Below are positions 20,401-28,617 of a stretch of DNA of 64,000 nucleotides, in pieces. Both the position numbers and the translations under genes were made by a program. The notes beneath the pieces are model-generated. The model was given only the letters and a program-made list of their open reading frames with translations. It was not told the DNA's origin and made no database searches. The DNA is from Sphingobacterium gobiense (GTDB taxonomy: Bacteria; Bacteroidota; Bacteroidia; Sphingobacteriales; Sphingobacteriaceae). Location: positions 186,001 to 250,000 of the forward strand of contig NZ_PVBS01000004.1 of assembly GCF_002980575.1 (NCBI RefSeq). The letters are read 5' to 3'. How positions within the stretch are numbered: position 1 is the stretch's first letter; every line of letters starts with the position of its first letter.

Positions 20401-21125
20401 AAGATATTCCCTCGTACAATTACTCGTATACCCCGATTGGTATTCGTTATATACAGGGGCGTCCAAGTGATCAAGTATTCGCGTTCCGTCATGCGGGGTT
20501 GGATGAAAATGGCCTGACGCAGGTGTATAATAAAGCGGGTGAAATCGTAGCGGTTGATGAACAGCTATCGGGCGTGGATGATTTGTTGGCGGTAGGGCGT
20601 AGGACTGCGCCGTATTTTGGTAGCCTGCGTACCAATATGCGCTATAAGAACTGGTCGGTATTTGCCTTGCTTACCTACCAGTTTGGCAATGTATTCACCA
20701 AGCCAAGTGTCGAGGCCTATATGACACCGAGCCGCGGTTTGACGATTCCAAAATTTGATTTAAGTGCGGACATAGCGGACCGTTGGCGCGAACCCGGCGA
20801 TGAGGCGCGGACCATTACCCCGGCCTTGACGAACAATATTAACGGTCAATATAGCTTGCAGCGTTATACATATTCGGACATTAACGTGCTTAAGGGAGAT
20901 TACATCCGCTTGCGGGAGATTTCCTTAAGCTATGCCTTGCCAAAGTCGTTCGCGAACAGCATGCGCTTAGAGCGGGTGAACGTATCGGGATCGATACGTA
21001 ATTTAGGTTTGATCTGGACAGCCAACAAAGAAGGTTATGACCCCGACTTTGTCGATTTTGTGGGGCAGACAACGAATCTTCGCCCGGTTCCTTCCTATAA
21101 CTTTTCTGTAAATGTTAGCTTTTAA
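17490..21125 (+). CDS. SusC/RagA-type TonB-dependent receptor with STN domain
   Basis: A 1211-aa outer-membrane receptor. A signal peptide (cut near SQPAMAQQ) is followed by an STN domain at about residues 35-105 (LTEAIKHIEQRFNANLSYEHNLL, then LVFLYVDEKAYTIVKR), a carboxypeptidase-regulatory domain at about 128-205 (VSGSVRSASGRPISFASVWVQNTRKG) and a plug (VVISTGYQKISKERATGSAAVI, SPLVVIDGAISTMD, DAAAASIYGVRAANGVIVVTTKKG). The barrel ends YNFSVNVSF. It belongs with the preceding sigma/FecR pair. The plug sequence is closely related to that of the receptor at 7587, pointing to an old duplication of the whole cluster. Confidence 0.93.
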   Translation: MKMNTIQTRWKCRALLLWIGVCLWGVSQPAMAQQRLALTEAIKHIEQRFNANLSYEHNLLQGKYTDTDALKGTRLEEVLKKVLYPNQLVFLYVDEKAYTIVKRTEDSGRTRTTTIEITHTQNPNVIDRVSGSVRSASGRPISFASVWVQNTRKGAKTDENGVFLLYDIQPADIVVVSALGYADAKINVAGRKELVVTLEEEENLLEEVVISTGYQKISKERATGSAAVITAKDLEKVPAANLIPRIEGAVPGLQISLLSGDRSFNYNNNQLALHSSTRTIGTNDYNMSVRGVGSVATNTEKSPLVVIDGAISTMDLGTLNPNDIETITVLRDAAAASIYGVRAANGVIVVTTKKGNITGIPRINFSVNSTFSGRPDLDYLKMMNSGQMIDYLEELVDKDILTVNNVADGVYQNATYYGGAVAEAAIRLKSGDITQQEYNQLVDPLRGLNNRPDVEKYILQPMHSQQYNFSISNGTENSRYFYSASYANETPYTKGDNGKRLTLNMNNTWEIFNLATLSTSIKGNFLRHQENALGLGIYSTGSTALLPFQMLADEHGNGLSYDRLTPGYVSGLGPAYKDWRYNYLQELDLADNLLRNNNYLANINLDVPLYKGLKASVMYANERTFGNNQMYQDEQSYYNRDLLNRFTPLDQNQNAIGITRGGVYTVMNTNVNNYTLRGQLNYDRLFQQLHEITALAGSEIRQTQLSHGSSTLYGYNRETGFNTDVSYNQLYGYPTLMGWPAGLPGAPSYGDRRRRFLSYFGNAAYTYNGRYTVSGSVRYDDYNNFGLDRSFRATPLWSAGAKWNVMREDFMQGQTAWLNQLSLRATYGVNGNISQDLRPFTYIAMNSGNLNVTNLPSADIIALANPQLRWEKTYVTNIGLDVGLLSNRLTGTIDWYHKDGRDLLYNFPIAAAYAGTVNAGNLDRNTATMVGKGIDIGLTGVVVRQEDWHVDLTANLSYNTNKITDNRFDPEDIPSYNYSYTPIGIRYIQGRPSDQVFAFRHAGLDENGLTQVYNKAGEIVAVDEQLSGVDDLLAVGRRTAPYFGSLRTNMRYKNWSVFALLTYQFGNVFTKPSVEAYMTPSRGLTIPKFDLSADIADRWREPGDEARTITPALTNNINGQYSLQRYTYSDINVLKGDYIRLREISLSYALPKSFANSMRLERVNVSGSIRNLGLIWTANKEGYDPDFVDFVGQTTNLRPVPSYNFSVNVSF

Positions 21126-21138
21126 AGAGTACAGTACC

Positions 21139-22548
21139 ATGAAAAAAACACAGCATATTATTTTAGCTTTAGTTTCTATTCTCGCGTTGGTGGGATGTGA
21201 AAAATATGTCGATATCAAGACACAGGGGCAATTGACGCCCGGTTCGATCGAAAACTTTCGATACCTGCTCAACAGTACAACGAACTGGGAAGCGGCGCCG
21301 GCCCTGCCAGATATCGCTTCCGACGACTTGGAGATCGTTGACGGTAGTGCGCAACAACAGGCGCTGGCGAGCAATGATTATCAGGGGTATTATGCCCGCG
21401 CATACCAATGGTCTGCTGTTATTTACCCGATGGATAACCAGTATTATAAAGATGATAACTGGGCGAGGATATATAACACGGTGGTTTACGCCAATACGGT
21501 TATCGGTGAGACGCCGAATGCCAAGGACGGGACAGCAGCCGAAAAAGAGGCGCTGATAGCCGAAGCAAAAGTACACCGTGCCAGTGCCTACCTGATGTTA
21601 GTCAATACCTACGCGAAACCCTATAAAGCAGAAACGGCATCGACCGATCTAGGTGTGCCGTTGGTATTGCAGCAGACGACCGAACAATCATTAGCGCGTG
21701 CCTCGGTGCAGCAGGTCTACGATGCGATTATAGAAGACCTTTTAACGGCGATACCCGCATTGCCAACGGAACAACAATTTAGAACCTTGCCCACCAAAGC
21801 ATCTGCATACGGTATATTAGCGAGAACCTACCTGTATATGAATAGGTACGCAGAGGCTAAGGAAGCTGCTGATCAGGCATTGGCTACACATAACGAACTA
21901 ATTGATCTGACCGCGATTCCGGAGTTGAATGTGGATGCCTACCCGAGGCGGTTTATAAATCCGGAAATCCTGTTGACAAAAGTACCCGTCAATGGGGTTA
22001 CTGCGTATTCGCCAACAGCCTTCCGTTTGAGTGACGATTTGCTGAGCCTCTTTGATGAACACGATCAACGTTACAATTTATTTACGGTGCCTGGAAGTAC
22101 GATTTCATCTTGGGAAGTTTATGAGGGAAGGTATTACTATTTGGATAACGTCCTGAATGAAGGCCGGAATGTAGGACCTACCGTACCGGAGATGTTATTG
22201 ATCAAGGCTGAAGCGGAAGCGAGAAGCAATCAGGCTGCCGCGGCGATGTCGCTCGTGAATCAGCTGCGCGCAAAACGAATTTTGATAGATGGCCAAGTGG
22301 AACTTCAGGCTGCGAATGCCGAGGAGGCTTTAATCCAAGTTATAGCGGAGCGCCGGCGGGAGTTTATGTTTCGGATGCTGCGCTGGTGGGATATGCGACG
22401 ACTAAAGGATGAGGCGTTGTTTACAAAAACATATACCCGTACTTTTGGCGGCCAGTCGTTTACGCTTTCGCCATCAAGTAATCGGTATGTTTTTCCCATA
22501 GCGGAGTATGAAATAGATTTAAGCCCGGGTTTGCAGCCTAATCCATAA
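21139..22548 (+). CDS. SusD/RagB-type lipoprotein
   Basis: A 469-aa surface lipoprotein; ATG 21139 is chosen because it gives a clean lipoprotein signal with Cys20 in LVGC, whereas the longer frame starts inside susC. SusD signatures are EKYVDIKTQGQLTPGSIENFRYLLN, AKVHRASAYLMLVNTYAKPY, PEMLLIKAEAEARSNQAAAAMSLVNQLRAKR and ERRREFMFRMLRWWDMRRL. It starts 13 bases after the receptor and forms its binding lid. Confidence 0.92.
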   Translation: MKKTQHIILALVSILALVGCEKYVDIKTQGQLTPGSIENFRYLLNSTTNWEAAPALPDIASDDLEIVDGSAQQQALASNDYQGYYARAYQWSAVIYPMDNQYYKDDNWARIYNTVVYANTVIGETPNAKDGTAAEKEALIAEAKVHRASAYLMLVNTYAKPYKAETASTDLGVPLVLQQTTEQSLARASVQQVYDAIIEDLLTAIPALPTEQQFRTLPTKASAYGILARTYLYMNRYAEAKEAADQALATHNELIDLTAIPELNVDAYPRRFINPEILLTKVPVNGVTAYSPTAFRLSDDLLSLFDEHDQRYNLFTVPGSTISSWEVYEGRYYYLDNVLNEGRNVGPTVPEMLLIKAEAEARSNQAAAAMSLVNQLRAKRILIDGQVELQAANAEEALIQVIAERRREFMFRMLRWWDMRRLKDEALFTKTYTRTFGGQSFTLSPSSNRYVFPIAEYEIDLSPGLQPNP

Positions 22549-22593
22549 AGGCGATAACGACAGTTATGTTATTGCTAAAAAAGTATAATAGAG

Positions 22594-24549
22594 ATGATAA
22601 ATATGAGTAAGATAATCAAGAAGGTGGGGGTGTTAGTGCTAGCTATATTTTGTTTCCAAGCAGCTGCGGTCGCGCAGAAAGCAACTTTTAGTGTGATACC
22701 AAAATACCCGAAAGAAGGCGATACCATTCAATTGGTCTATGATATTCGCAATGCCCCGTGGAAGGACGCAACGTCTGTGTCGGCAAATTTGACGGGCTAT
22801 CAGGACTTTCAGTGGGTCTATGACGACCTTGTTTTTGAGAAAAAGGATTCGGCTTGGATAGCATCCTACGTCGTACCTGATAAGATGAGCCTAGTCAACC
22901 TGGTGTTCCAGGCCGACACGATACGCGACCAAGGCGGCGAAATAACGTACTCTTATCTTATTTCGGGTGATGGGGGCCGTCAGGTTCCGGGTGCGAAACT
23001 GGGCTGGGGCATGTTACGTACGCCGCATATTGTTCGAGGTGTACCGTATGTGGTAGATTCGGCATCGTATAAAACGGATGAGGTATTGCTCATGTGGGTG
23101 AAATATGAGCTACAAGATTATCCGGAAAACCGCTTTAAGGTGTTGTATGCGGCGGCTAGTGCGCTCAAGCATATGGGTACGACGGATGCGCTACAGAAGT
23201 TAAACAACGAACTTGCTGCGTTGGAAGATGTGCCGGATCTAGGAGAGGAAGAATGGCTGGCGATCCTACAGGTATATGAAGGTGTGTTGCAGGATTCAGT
23301 CAAATCGGCGGAGACCATCGCGCGCATCAGAAGGGATTTTCCAGAAGGGAAATACGTCACAGATCAACAGCGTCTAGCTGATTTTAAAAAGATTCAGGAG
23401 GCAAAAACGCAGGAAGAGTGTGCACGGGCTGCGATGTATTTTGTGGATAAATACCCTTATACAGAAGCCGACGAAGCATTTAATGAGGCCCATCGCATCC
23501 GCTACGTGGATGCGTATTGGATTATTGCGGTGCATACCAGTATGGTGCGGGACCTAGAAGCTTTTAAGCGGTATATTTCAAAAGCCGAACCGTACATGGC
23601 TTTAGCAAATGTTGCCTATCGCGCCATCTATGTGCCCTTCGAGGCCCAACAGTTAATGGATGCGGCAGAAATCCTACCCTACGCACGTGTGGTTATGGAT
23701 AGGCTGAACTATTATAAGGAGAATTTTGAAGGCGAAGAGTATTCCCGCCTGTATTATTCCAATGCTGCTCTTTTTGCAAAAATTTTAGTGCAGAATAAAC
23801 TATACGATGAAGCTTTTGTTTATGCTGCTGCTGCCCAAAGCACTTCTTCTTACGAAGACGCGGATGTGAATGATACCTATGTACGTGTATTGGAGGGACA
23901 GGGAAAGCTGCAGGAGCTGCGTTTGGCCTTGGAAGAGAGTTATAAACGGAACCAGAGCTCAACCTATATGTTGGACTTGATGGAAAAACAGTATGAAGCA
24001 CAACACCGATCGACGGCAGGATATGCGGCATACTTAAACAGTTTGAAAGACGCCGATAAAAGTGCTGCTTTAAAGGAGAAAGTACAACAAGCATTGATTG
24101 ATGAGGATTTTGCAGGATTTGAACTGTATGACCAATATGGCAAGCTGGTGCGCTCGGCCGATTTACGGGGTAAGATTGTGGTGCTTGACTATTGGGCATC
24201 GTGGTGTGCTCCCTGCAAAGCGGCGTTCCCGGGCATGAAGCTCGCGGTGGAACGTTTTCAGGACGACGAGGATGTCCTTTTCTTCTTTATTGATACGCAG
24301 GAGCGTAAGGATATGAAGGAATATGTCACGAAGTATATGGAAGAAAACAACTATCCATTCACCGTTTTGCTCGATACAGACAGTAAGGCTTCGAAGGCTG
24401 CGGGTGTGAGCGCGATTCCGCACAAGATGGTTATTGGCACGGATGGTAGGTTACGTTTTTCGGAGGTGGGCTATATGGGTAGTGCTTCGGAGTTAGCCGA
24501 TGAGATCACCGAAATGGTGAACGTATTAAAAGCAGAAATAAAAAAATGA
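22594..24549 (+). CDS. TlpA-like thioredoxin-fold protein with helical N-terminal region
   Basis: An exported protein of about 651 aa (start ATG 22594 or ATG 22603) with a signal peptide ending near AVAQK. Residues about 25-140 look like a beta-rich domain, about 150-490 a helical TPR-like region, and about 500-651 a TlpA/redoxin domain: FELYDQYGKLVRSADLRGKIVVLDYWASWCAPCKAAFPGM, with the CxxC pair at Cys538 and Cys541, and a cis-Pro loop SAIPHKMVI. It probably carries out thiol-disulphide exchange in the periplasm. Proteins of this shape are often encoded next to SusCD pairs in Sphingobacteriales. Its stop overlaps the next start as ATGA. Confidence 0.85.
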   Translation: MINMSKIIKKVGVLVLAIFCFQAAAVAQKATFSVIPKYPKEGDTIQLVYDIRNAPWKDATSVSANLTGYQDFQWVYDDLVFEKKDSAWIASYVVPDKMSLVNLVFQADTIRDQGGEITYSYLISGDGGRQVPGAKLGWGMLRTPHIVRGVPYVVDSASYKTDEVLLMWVKYELQDYPENRFKVLYAAASALKHMGTTDALQKLNNELAALEDVPDLGEEEWLAILQVYEGVLQDSVKSAETIARIRRDFPEGKYVTDQQRLADFKKIQEAKTQEECARAAMYFVDKYPYTEADEAFNEAHRIRYVDAYWIIAVHTSMVRDLEAFKRYISKAEPYMALANVAYRAIYVPFEAQQLMDAAEILPYARVVMDRLNYYKENFEGEEYSRLYYSNAALFAKILVQNKLYDEAFVYAAAAQSTSSYEDADVNDTYVRVLEGQGKLQELRLALEESYKRNQSSTYMLDLMEKQYEAQHRSTAGYAAYLNSLKDADKSAALKEKVQQALIDEDFAGFELYDQYGKLVRSADLRGKIVVLDYWASWCAPCKAAFPGMKLAVERFQDDEDVLFFFIDTQERKDMKEYVTKYMEENNYPFTVLLDTDSKASKAAGVSAIPHKMVIGTDGRLRFSEVGYMGSASELADEITEMVNVLKAEIKK

Positions 24550-25613
24550 ACGGAATAAAATGGGCGATAACCATTGGGCTTGTCATTGTGACGAGCCTAG
24601 GTTATACACAGCAGTTTACAAGTGAAGATGTACGGTTTAATGCGCAGCGGGACACGATTACCTTCGGGGCAACGATTACGAGTCCAGAACAAGCGGGCAA
24701 GTTCCCTGCCTTGGTGCTGGTTACGGGTACGGGGGCACAGAACAGGGATTGCGAAATGGCCGGAAACCCGCTCTTTCGTCCTATTGCCGAGTATTTAAGT
24801 GCACGAGGTTATGTGGTGCTCCGGATGGACGACCGTGGGGTAGGCCAGACCACAGGTGACTATAGTATGGCAACAACAAGTGATTTTGCTCAGGATGCTT
24901 TGGAGGCGGTAACCTACCTCAAAAAGCATCCTAAGGTGGATAACAGGCGTATCGGACTACTGGGCCATAGCGAAGGGGGAGCAGCGATTGCTATTGCTGC
25001 ATCGCAATCTGCTGATGTTGCATTTTTGGTTAGTCTGGCCGGTTTAGCTACCGATGGACTGGAGTCGTTATTTGTACAGAATGAAAATTTGGTGGCAAAT
25101 TCGCCGATGTCCGCCGTGGACAAAAAGCGTTCAAATGAAATCAACAGGTTGATGTTTGCCGTGGCCTACCAATATGCGGATTCGGACAGCTTGGAAAACC
25201 GGTTGGAGGAAACATATGCCTACTGGAAGGAAAAAGATAGTATTTACGCCGCTTCTTTAGGAATGGAACACGATCGTTTCCGTTTCCCTATCTGGTATTA
25301 TGTACAGCAGGCGACAGGCCCTTGGTATCGTTACTTCGTTCGTTATAACGCAGCGAAGGTGCTGAGCCAGGTGGATGTTCCGGTGCTGGCCATTAATGGT
25401 GATAAAGATCCTTTTGTAGACCCAGTAAATTTAACTTACTGGGAAAAATACACGCGGTCGGCAAACAAGGGGCTAGTGACAACGAAATTGTTGCCTAACG
25501 TAAACCACTTGATGCAAGCTTGTGAAACGTGCGACACGAAAGAATATGCCGATTTAAGTACGATACCCGACAGTACTTTACAGCTGATTCTGGATTGGTT
25601 GAACCGTCTTTAA
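24546..25613 (+). CDS. Exported alpha/beta hydrolase (serine esterase/peptidase-like)
   Basis: A 355-aa protein with a short signal peptide (LVIVTSLGYTQQ). The nucleophile elbow is GHSEGG with Ser142; the likely acid is Asp near residue 287 (INGDKDPFVDP) and the base His near residue 323 (NVNHLMQ). The oxyanion region VLVTGTGAQNRDCEMAGNPLFRPIAEYLSARGYVVLRMDDRGVG is typical of the S9-related hydrolases annotated as alpha/beta hydrolase in Bacteroidota. An ester or peptide substrate linked to the SusCD system is plausible but not shown. It overlaps the TlpA gene by 4 bases and ends convergently with the acyl-CoA dehydrogenase gene, sharing the bases TTAA. Confidence 0.86.
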   Translation: MNGIKWAITIGLVIVTSLGYTQQFTSEDVRFNAQRDTITFGATITSPEQAGKFPALVLVTGTGAQNRDCEMAGNPLFRPIAEYLSARGYVVLRMDDRGVGQTTGDYSMATTSDFAQDALEAVTYLKKHPKVDNRRIGLLGHSEGGAAIAIAASQSADVAFLVSLAGLATDGLESLFVQNENLVANSPMSAVDKKRSNEINRLMFAVAYQYADSDSLENRLEETYAYWKEKDSIYAASLGMEHDRFRFPIWYYVQQATGPWYRYFVRYNAAKVLSQVDVPVLAINGDKDPFVDPVNLTYWEKYTRSANKGLVTTKLLPNVNHLMQACETCDTKEYADLSTIPDSTLQLILDWLNRL

Positions 25614-27109
25614 GAAAAATCCAACCAGTCACTTTCGCCTTGATAGGCTACAACGAGTTCGGCGTGGTTGTGGAGTGATAGGTTCGATGCCAACTGCGCT
25701 ACGTCGAGCTGCATATTATATAGGCAGTTCTTTACAAGGTCGTTTCGGAAGCCTTTCTCCTGCATGTTGATAACATATTGCATATTGACGATCCGTGCAA
25801 TAATTTTACCTAGATCAACTAATTTTCGTTGAGGAAGGTTATCGCTCAATATAAATTGCAGGTTTTCCCGGAAATGTGGGGCGGACTTTTCGGTTGGGGC
25901 GAACGTCGAGAGGGATTGATAGAGCGACGATTCTTTTTGCTTTTTCATTCGTTTTAAAACGATTTCCGCAATCTGCGTGTAAAGCATTTCGTTCGATCCT
26001 TCAAAGATCTGGAATGGCCGACTATCCACGATCCCCCTACCGGCGATATGGCTAATTTTGTAACCATTTGCGCCCGAAACTTGCAGGCATAGCTGTGCTG
26101 ATTCCTGCATCAAGTCGGTTACCAAAGCTTTCATGCTGTTGGCTTCAAGGCCTTCGGTCGCCAAGTTATGCTCTATACCGCTGATATCGCTGCTCCGGGC
26201 ACACATGCCCGAACATAAGGTGAAAGCTGTCTGTATTCTGGAAAGTTGAAATTGTACCGAATCCAACGCCAGGAGGTTTCCCGCTCCGACCATGCGCGTG
26301 GTACAATGTTGAAGCGCTTCGTCCAACATGCGTTTAATAAAGCCCATACCCATACCAGGGAATTGTAACCGACTGCGGTGCAGGATATCCAACATCATTT
26401 TGATACCGGTACTTTCGGGTTGTAGACGCTGATCCTTGGGAACCTCGACGTTGATAACATTCATTCCATAAGGAATCATGTATAAACCCAGGTTGCTATA
26501 TAAGGATTCGACCTCGATACGTTGTTTTTCGTCAGCGTTGTTGGTGACAAAAAAGTCAACATCTCGCGCAAGTTCGCCGTTTTCTAAGTCTTTTCTAGCG
26601 GCAACCAACCAATAGTCGGCCTGACCGGTCAAGCCTTGCCAGTGTTTCCGGCCGTTGATGGTATAACCTGTGTCGGTGGCCTGGTAGGAAGTCCGCATAT
26701 TTAACGCATCACTGCCATAGTCCGGCTCGGTGATCATCAGGCCACCCATACGATGGCTTGCTAAAAAATCCGGAAAGATTTCTTCTTTGATGGTATTGTC
26801 GCCATATTTGGCCAGCGGTTCTAAAAATAAGGCGATATTAATGCCAAATGTTAAGGATAAAGGAAGCGATTCGTACGAAGCCGCAGAAAGGAGGCTCAAG
26901 CATTCTTTAACGATACAGCCACGGCCGCCATATTCCGTCGGAACAGCGACAGCGAGGGGATGCGTGTCCATGATGCCGCGCCACACCTCGGGAGGTAAAC
27001 CCCGGTCGTGGCTCAGTTTGTTGATATCCTGTTGCTCATGAAACACCTGCTTAAGTGCTTGATTAAATCGTGCTATAAATACAGCTAGTTCTTCCTTCGC
27101 TCCTTTCAT
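25610..27109 (-). CDS. Acyl-CoA dehydrogenase family flavoprotein
   Basis: A 499-aa FAD enzyme catalysing alpha,beta-desaturation of an acyl-CoA in the cytoplasm. The N-terminal helical domain contains EYGGRGCIVKECLSLLSAASYESLPLSL; the middle domain has the signature LMITEPDYGSDALNMRTSY; the C-terminal domain has GRGIVDSRPFQIFEGSNEMLYTQIAE, where the Glu of FEGSNEM is the position of the catalytic base in many family members. It is longer than the common 380-aa type because of about 100 extra C-terminal residues. ATG 27109 is preferred over a TTG at 27142, since the latter lies inside the -7 element of the mapped promoter. It is a single gene. Confidence 0.88.
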   Translation of the reverse strand: MKGAKEELAVFIARFNQALKQVFHEQQDINKLSHDRGLPPEVWRGIMDTHPLAVAVPTEYGGRGCIVKECLSLLSAASYESLPLSLTFGINIALFLEPLAKYGDNTIKEEIFPDFLASHRMGGLMITEPDYGSDALNMRTSYQATDTGYTINGRKHWQGLTGQADYWLVAARKDLENGELARDVDFFVTNNADEKQRIEVESLYSNLGLYMIPYGMNVINVEVPKDQRLQPESTGIKMMLDILHRSRLQFPGMGMGFIKRMLDEALQHCTTRMVGAGNLLALDSVQFQLSRIQTAFTLCSGMCARSSDISGIEHNLATEGLEANSMKALVTDLMQESAQLCLQVSGANGYKISHIAGRGIVDSRPFQIFEGSNEMLYTQIAEIVLKRMKKQKESSLYQSLSTFAPTEKSAPHFRENLQFILSDNLPQRKLVDLGKIIARIVNMQYVINMQEKGFRNDLVKNCLYNMQLDVAQLASNLSLHNHAELVVAYQGESDWLDFS

Positions 27110-27139
27110 GTAACGCTTTTTATTATTTTCTTTAGTCAG

Positions 27140-27170
27140 CAAACCTAAATAAATTCATTTTTATATGCAA
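27140..27170 (-). promoter_or_regulatory. Promoter of the acyl-CoA dehydrogenase gene
   Basis: Read on the minus strand: TTG (27170-27168), a spacer of exactly 20 bases, then TAGGTTTG (27147-27140), which matches the Bacteroidetes housekeeping consensus (TTG, 19-21 bases, TAnnTTTG). The ATG at 27109 follows about 30 bases later. The spacer is covered by one copy of the inverted repeat listed at 27147-27201. Confidence 0.7.
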
Positions 27171-27201
27171 TTTAATTACGCAGTATAAAATGAATTTATT
27201 T
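27147..27201. promoter_or_regulatory. Paired near-palindromic operator candidate
   Basis: AAATAAATTCATTTT (27147-27161) and AAAATGAATTTATTT (27187-27201) are perfect 15-bp inverted copies 25 bases apart. Each copy is itself almost palindromic (AAATnAATTnATTT), so this looks like two binding sites for a dimeric repressor, centres about 41 bp apart. The first copy lies between the -33 and -7 elements of the dehydrogenase promoter. The rest of the 306-base gap up to the sialidase gene is A/T-rich with no gene seen. Confidence 0.55.
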
Positions 27202-27401
27202 CGCTCTCCTCTGCCATTCAAGGCTTTTTTTTATAGAGGAAATATATCTGTTTTTTTTCCGAAATTACGATTTCTAGTGGTTTTTCCTAAAGTGGGCAAC
27301 CTATCCCAATAAATTTCTGTATTTTCGAAAGAAGAAACTTTTTTTATAAATTTAAAACTGTTCTGGATAGGTTTTTTGTTCGAAATCTACCCTAGGTCTG
27401 G

Positions 27402-27409
27402 TACTTTTG
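27402..27409 (+). promoter_or_regulatory. Possible -7 element of the sialidase-like gene
   Basis: TACTTTTG fits TAnnTTTG, and a TTTG occurs 23 bases upstream (27375-27378). It ends only 6 bases before ATG 27416, so the transcript would be nearly leaderless; this makes it uncertain. Confidence 0.3.
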
Positions 27410-27415
27410 TTGAAT

Positions 27416-28570
27416 ATGAATATAAAAAATAGCCTTTGCGGCATCCTGATTACGCTACTCCTGTTTAATGGCCTGAATGCCCAGTCGCAAGATGGGCTTT
27501 CAAAGCATCGAGCGGGTATTGTTTTAGAAGAGTTTTTATTCACGGAAGCAGATTTTCCGTCTTGTCACTCGGCGACTATTGTCGAGTTGCCCAATAGGGA
27601 GCTGCTCTGCACGTATTTTGGAGGCACCTATGAGCGGCATCCTGATGTGGAGATACGTTTACAGCGCAAAAAGCGGGATGGTACTTGGACAGCCCCGATA
27701 TCGGTCGCGCATGGTGTTCAACCGGATGGCGAACGGTTCCCGACGTGGAATCCGGTGCTGTTCCAGCCGAAGGGTGAACCGTTAATGTTATATTACAAAG
27801 TAGGTCCCAGCCCGAAAGAATGGTGGGGTGAGTTTATCACATCAGAAGATAATGGCCATACTTGGAGTAAGCCACAAAGGCTTGCTGGCAAATTGCTAGG
27901 CCCAATCAAAAACAAGCCTATACAACTAGCCGATGGGACGATCCTGTCGGGGTCTAGCGATGAGAATGATGGCTGGAAAGCACACATCGAACGGAGCACG
28001 GATGGCGGGAAAAGCTGGACGTTTATTGGTCCGCTGAATGATGGAGAGCAAATAGGTGCAATACAACCGGCCCTGCTCACACACGCTGATGGGGGGATAC
28101 AGATGCTTTGTCGTACCAGCACGAAGGGGGAGCGCATTGCGGAAACGTGGTCTCGCGACGGTGGACTTACCTGGTCGGAGATGACAAAGACGACCTTGCC
28201 TAACAACAACTCAGGTTTAGATGCTGTGACGCTCCAAGATGGAAGGCACCTGTTGATCTATAACCATGCAACGCGGGGTCAAGAAGGAATGGGACATAAG
28301 GGCCGAGGGGTGCTAAACCTGGCTGTGAGTAAGGATGGCAAGGAATGGGAAGCGGCGCTGGTGCTGGATTACTTGGATGCACCGGAAAAGCAATATTCGT
28401 ATCCTTCGATTATCCAAACCTCGGACGGTTTGGTTCATATTGTATACACCTGGCATCGCGAGCGCATCAAGCACGTGGTGGTTGATCCTAATAAATTAGA
28501 GACGTTCCCTATCGAAAGTGGAGAATGGCCGCTGGAAGAAATTCCGCTTGTCGTCAGCACGGAGCAATAG
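27416..28570 (+). CDS. Sialidase-fold (BNR repeat) exported protein
   Basis: A 384-aa protein with a signal peptide (LCGILITLLLFNGLNAQS). It is a six-bladed-propeller candidate of the BNR_2 type: the start SCHSATIVELPNRELLCTYFGGTYERHPDVEIRLQR is typical, and three Asp-box motifs are seen, SEDNGHTW, STDGGKSW and SRDGGLTW. The family includes exo-alpha-sialidases and related glycosidases, but many members have unknown sugar specificity; the absence of an obvious sialic acid catabolic gene set nearby argues for caution. It is transcribed divergently from the dehydrogenase gene and ends 47 bases before the nucleotidyltransferase gene. Confidence 0.78.
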   Translation: MNIKNSLCGILITLLLFNGLNAQSQDGLSKHRAGIVLEEFLFTEADFPSCHSATIVELPNRELLCTYFGGTYERHPDVEIRLQRKKRDGTWTAPISVAHGVQPDGERFPTWNPVLFQPKGEPLMLYYKVGPSPKEWWGEFITSEDNGHTWSKPQRLAGKLLGPIKNKPIQLADGTILSGSSDENDGWKAHIERSTDGGKSWTFIGPLNDGEQIGAIQPALLTHADGGIQMLCRTSTKGERIAETWSRDGGLTWSEMTKTTLPNNNSGLDAVTLQDGRHLLIYNHATRGQEGMGHKGRGVLNLAVSKDGKEWEAALVLDYLDAPEKQYSYPSIIQTSDGLVHIVYTWHRERIKHVVVDPNKLETFPIESGEWPLEEIPLVVSTEQ

Positions 28571-28617
28571 CGGGATACGGGCTTGACTATACCAAAAAAA
28601 ATACGACCTTTGAAAAG

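Noticed and set aside
27110..27142. TTG start at 27142 for the acyl-CoA dehydrogenase
   Set aside because: It lies within the -7 element of a consensus promoter, so it would not be in the mRNA; ATG 27109 gives a normal start.
27416..28570. Firm assignment as a sialidase
   Set aside because: Asp boxes and the propeller fold are clear, but sialic acid lyase, ManNAc kinase or related genes are not adjacent, and BNR_2 members vary in substrate.
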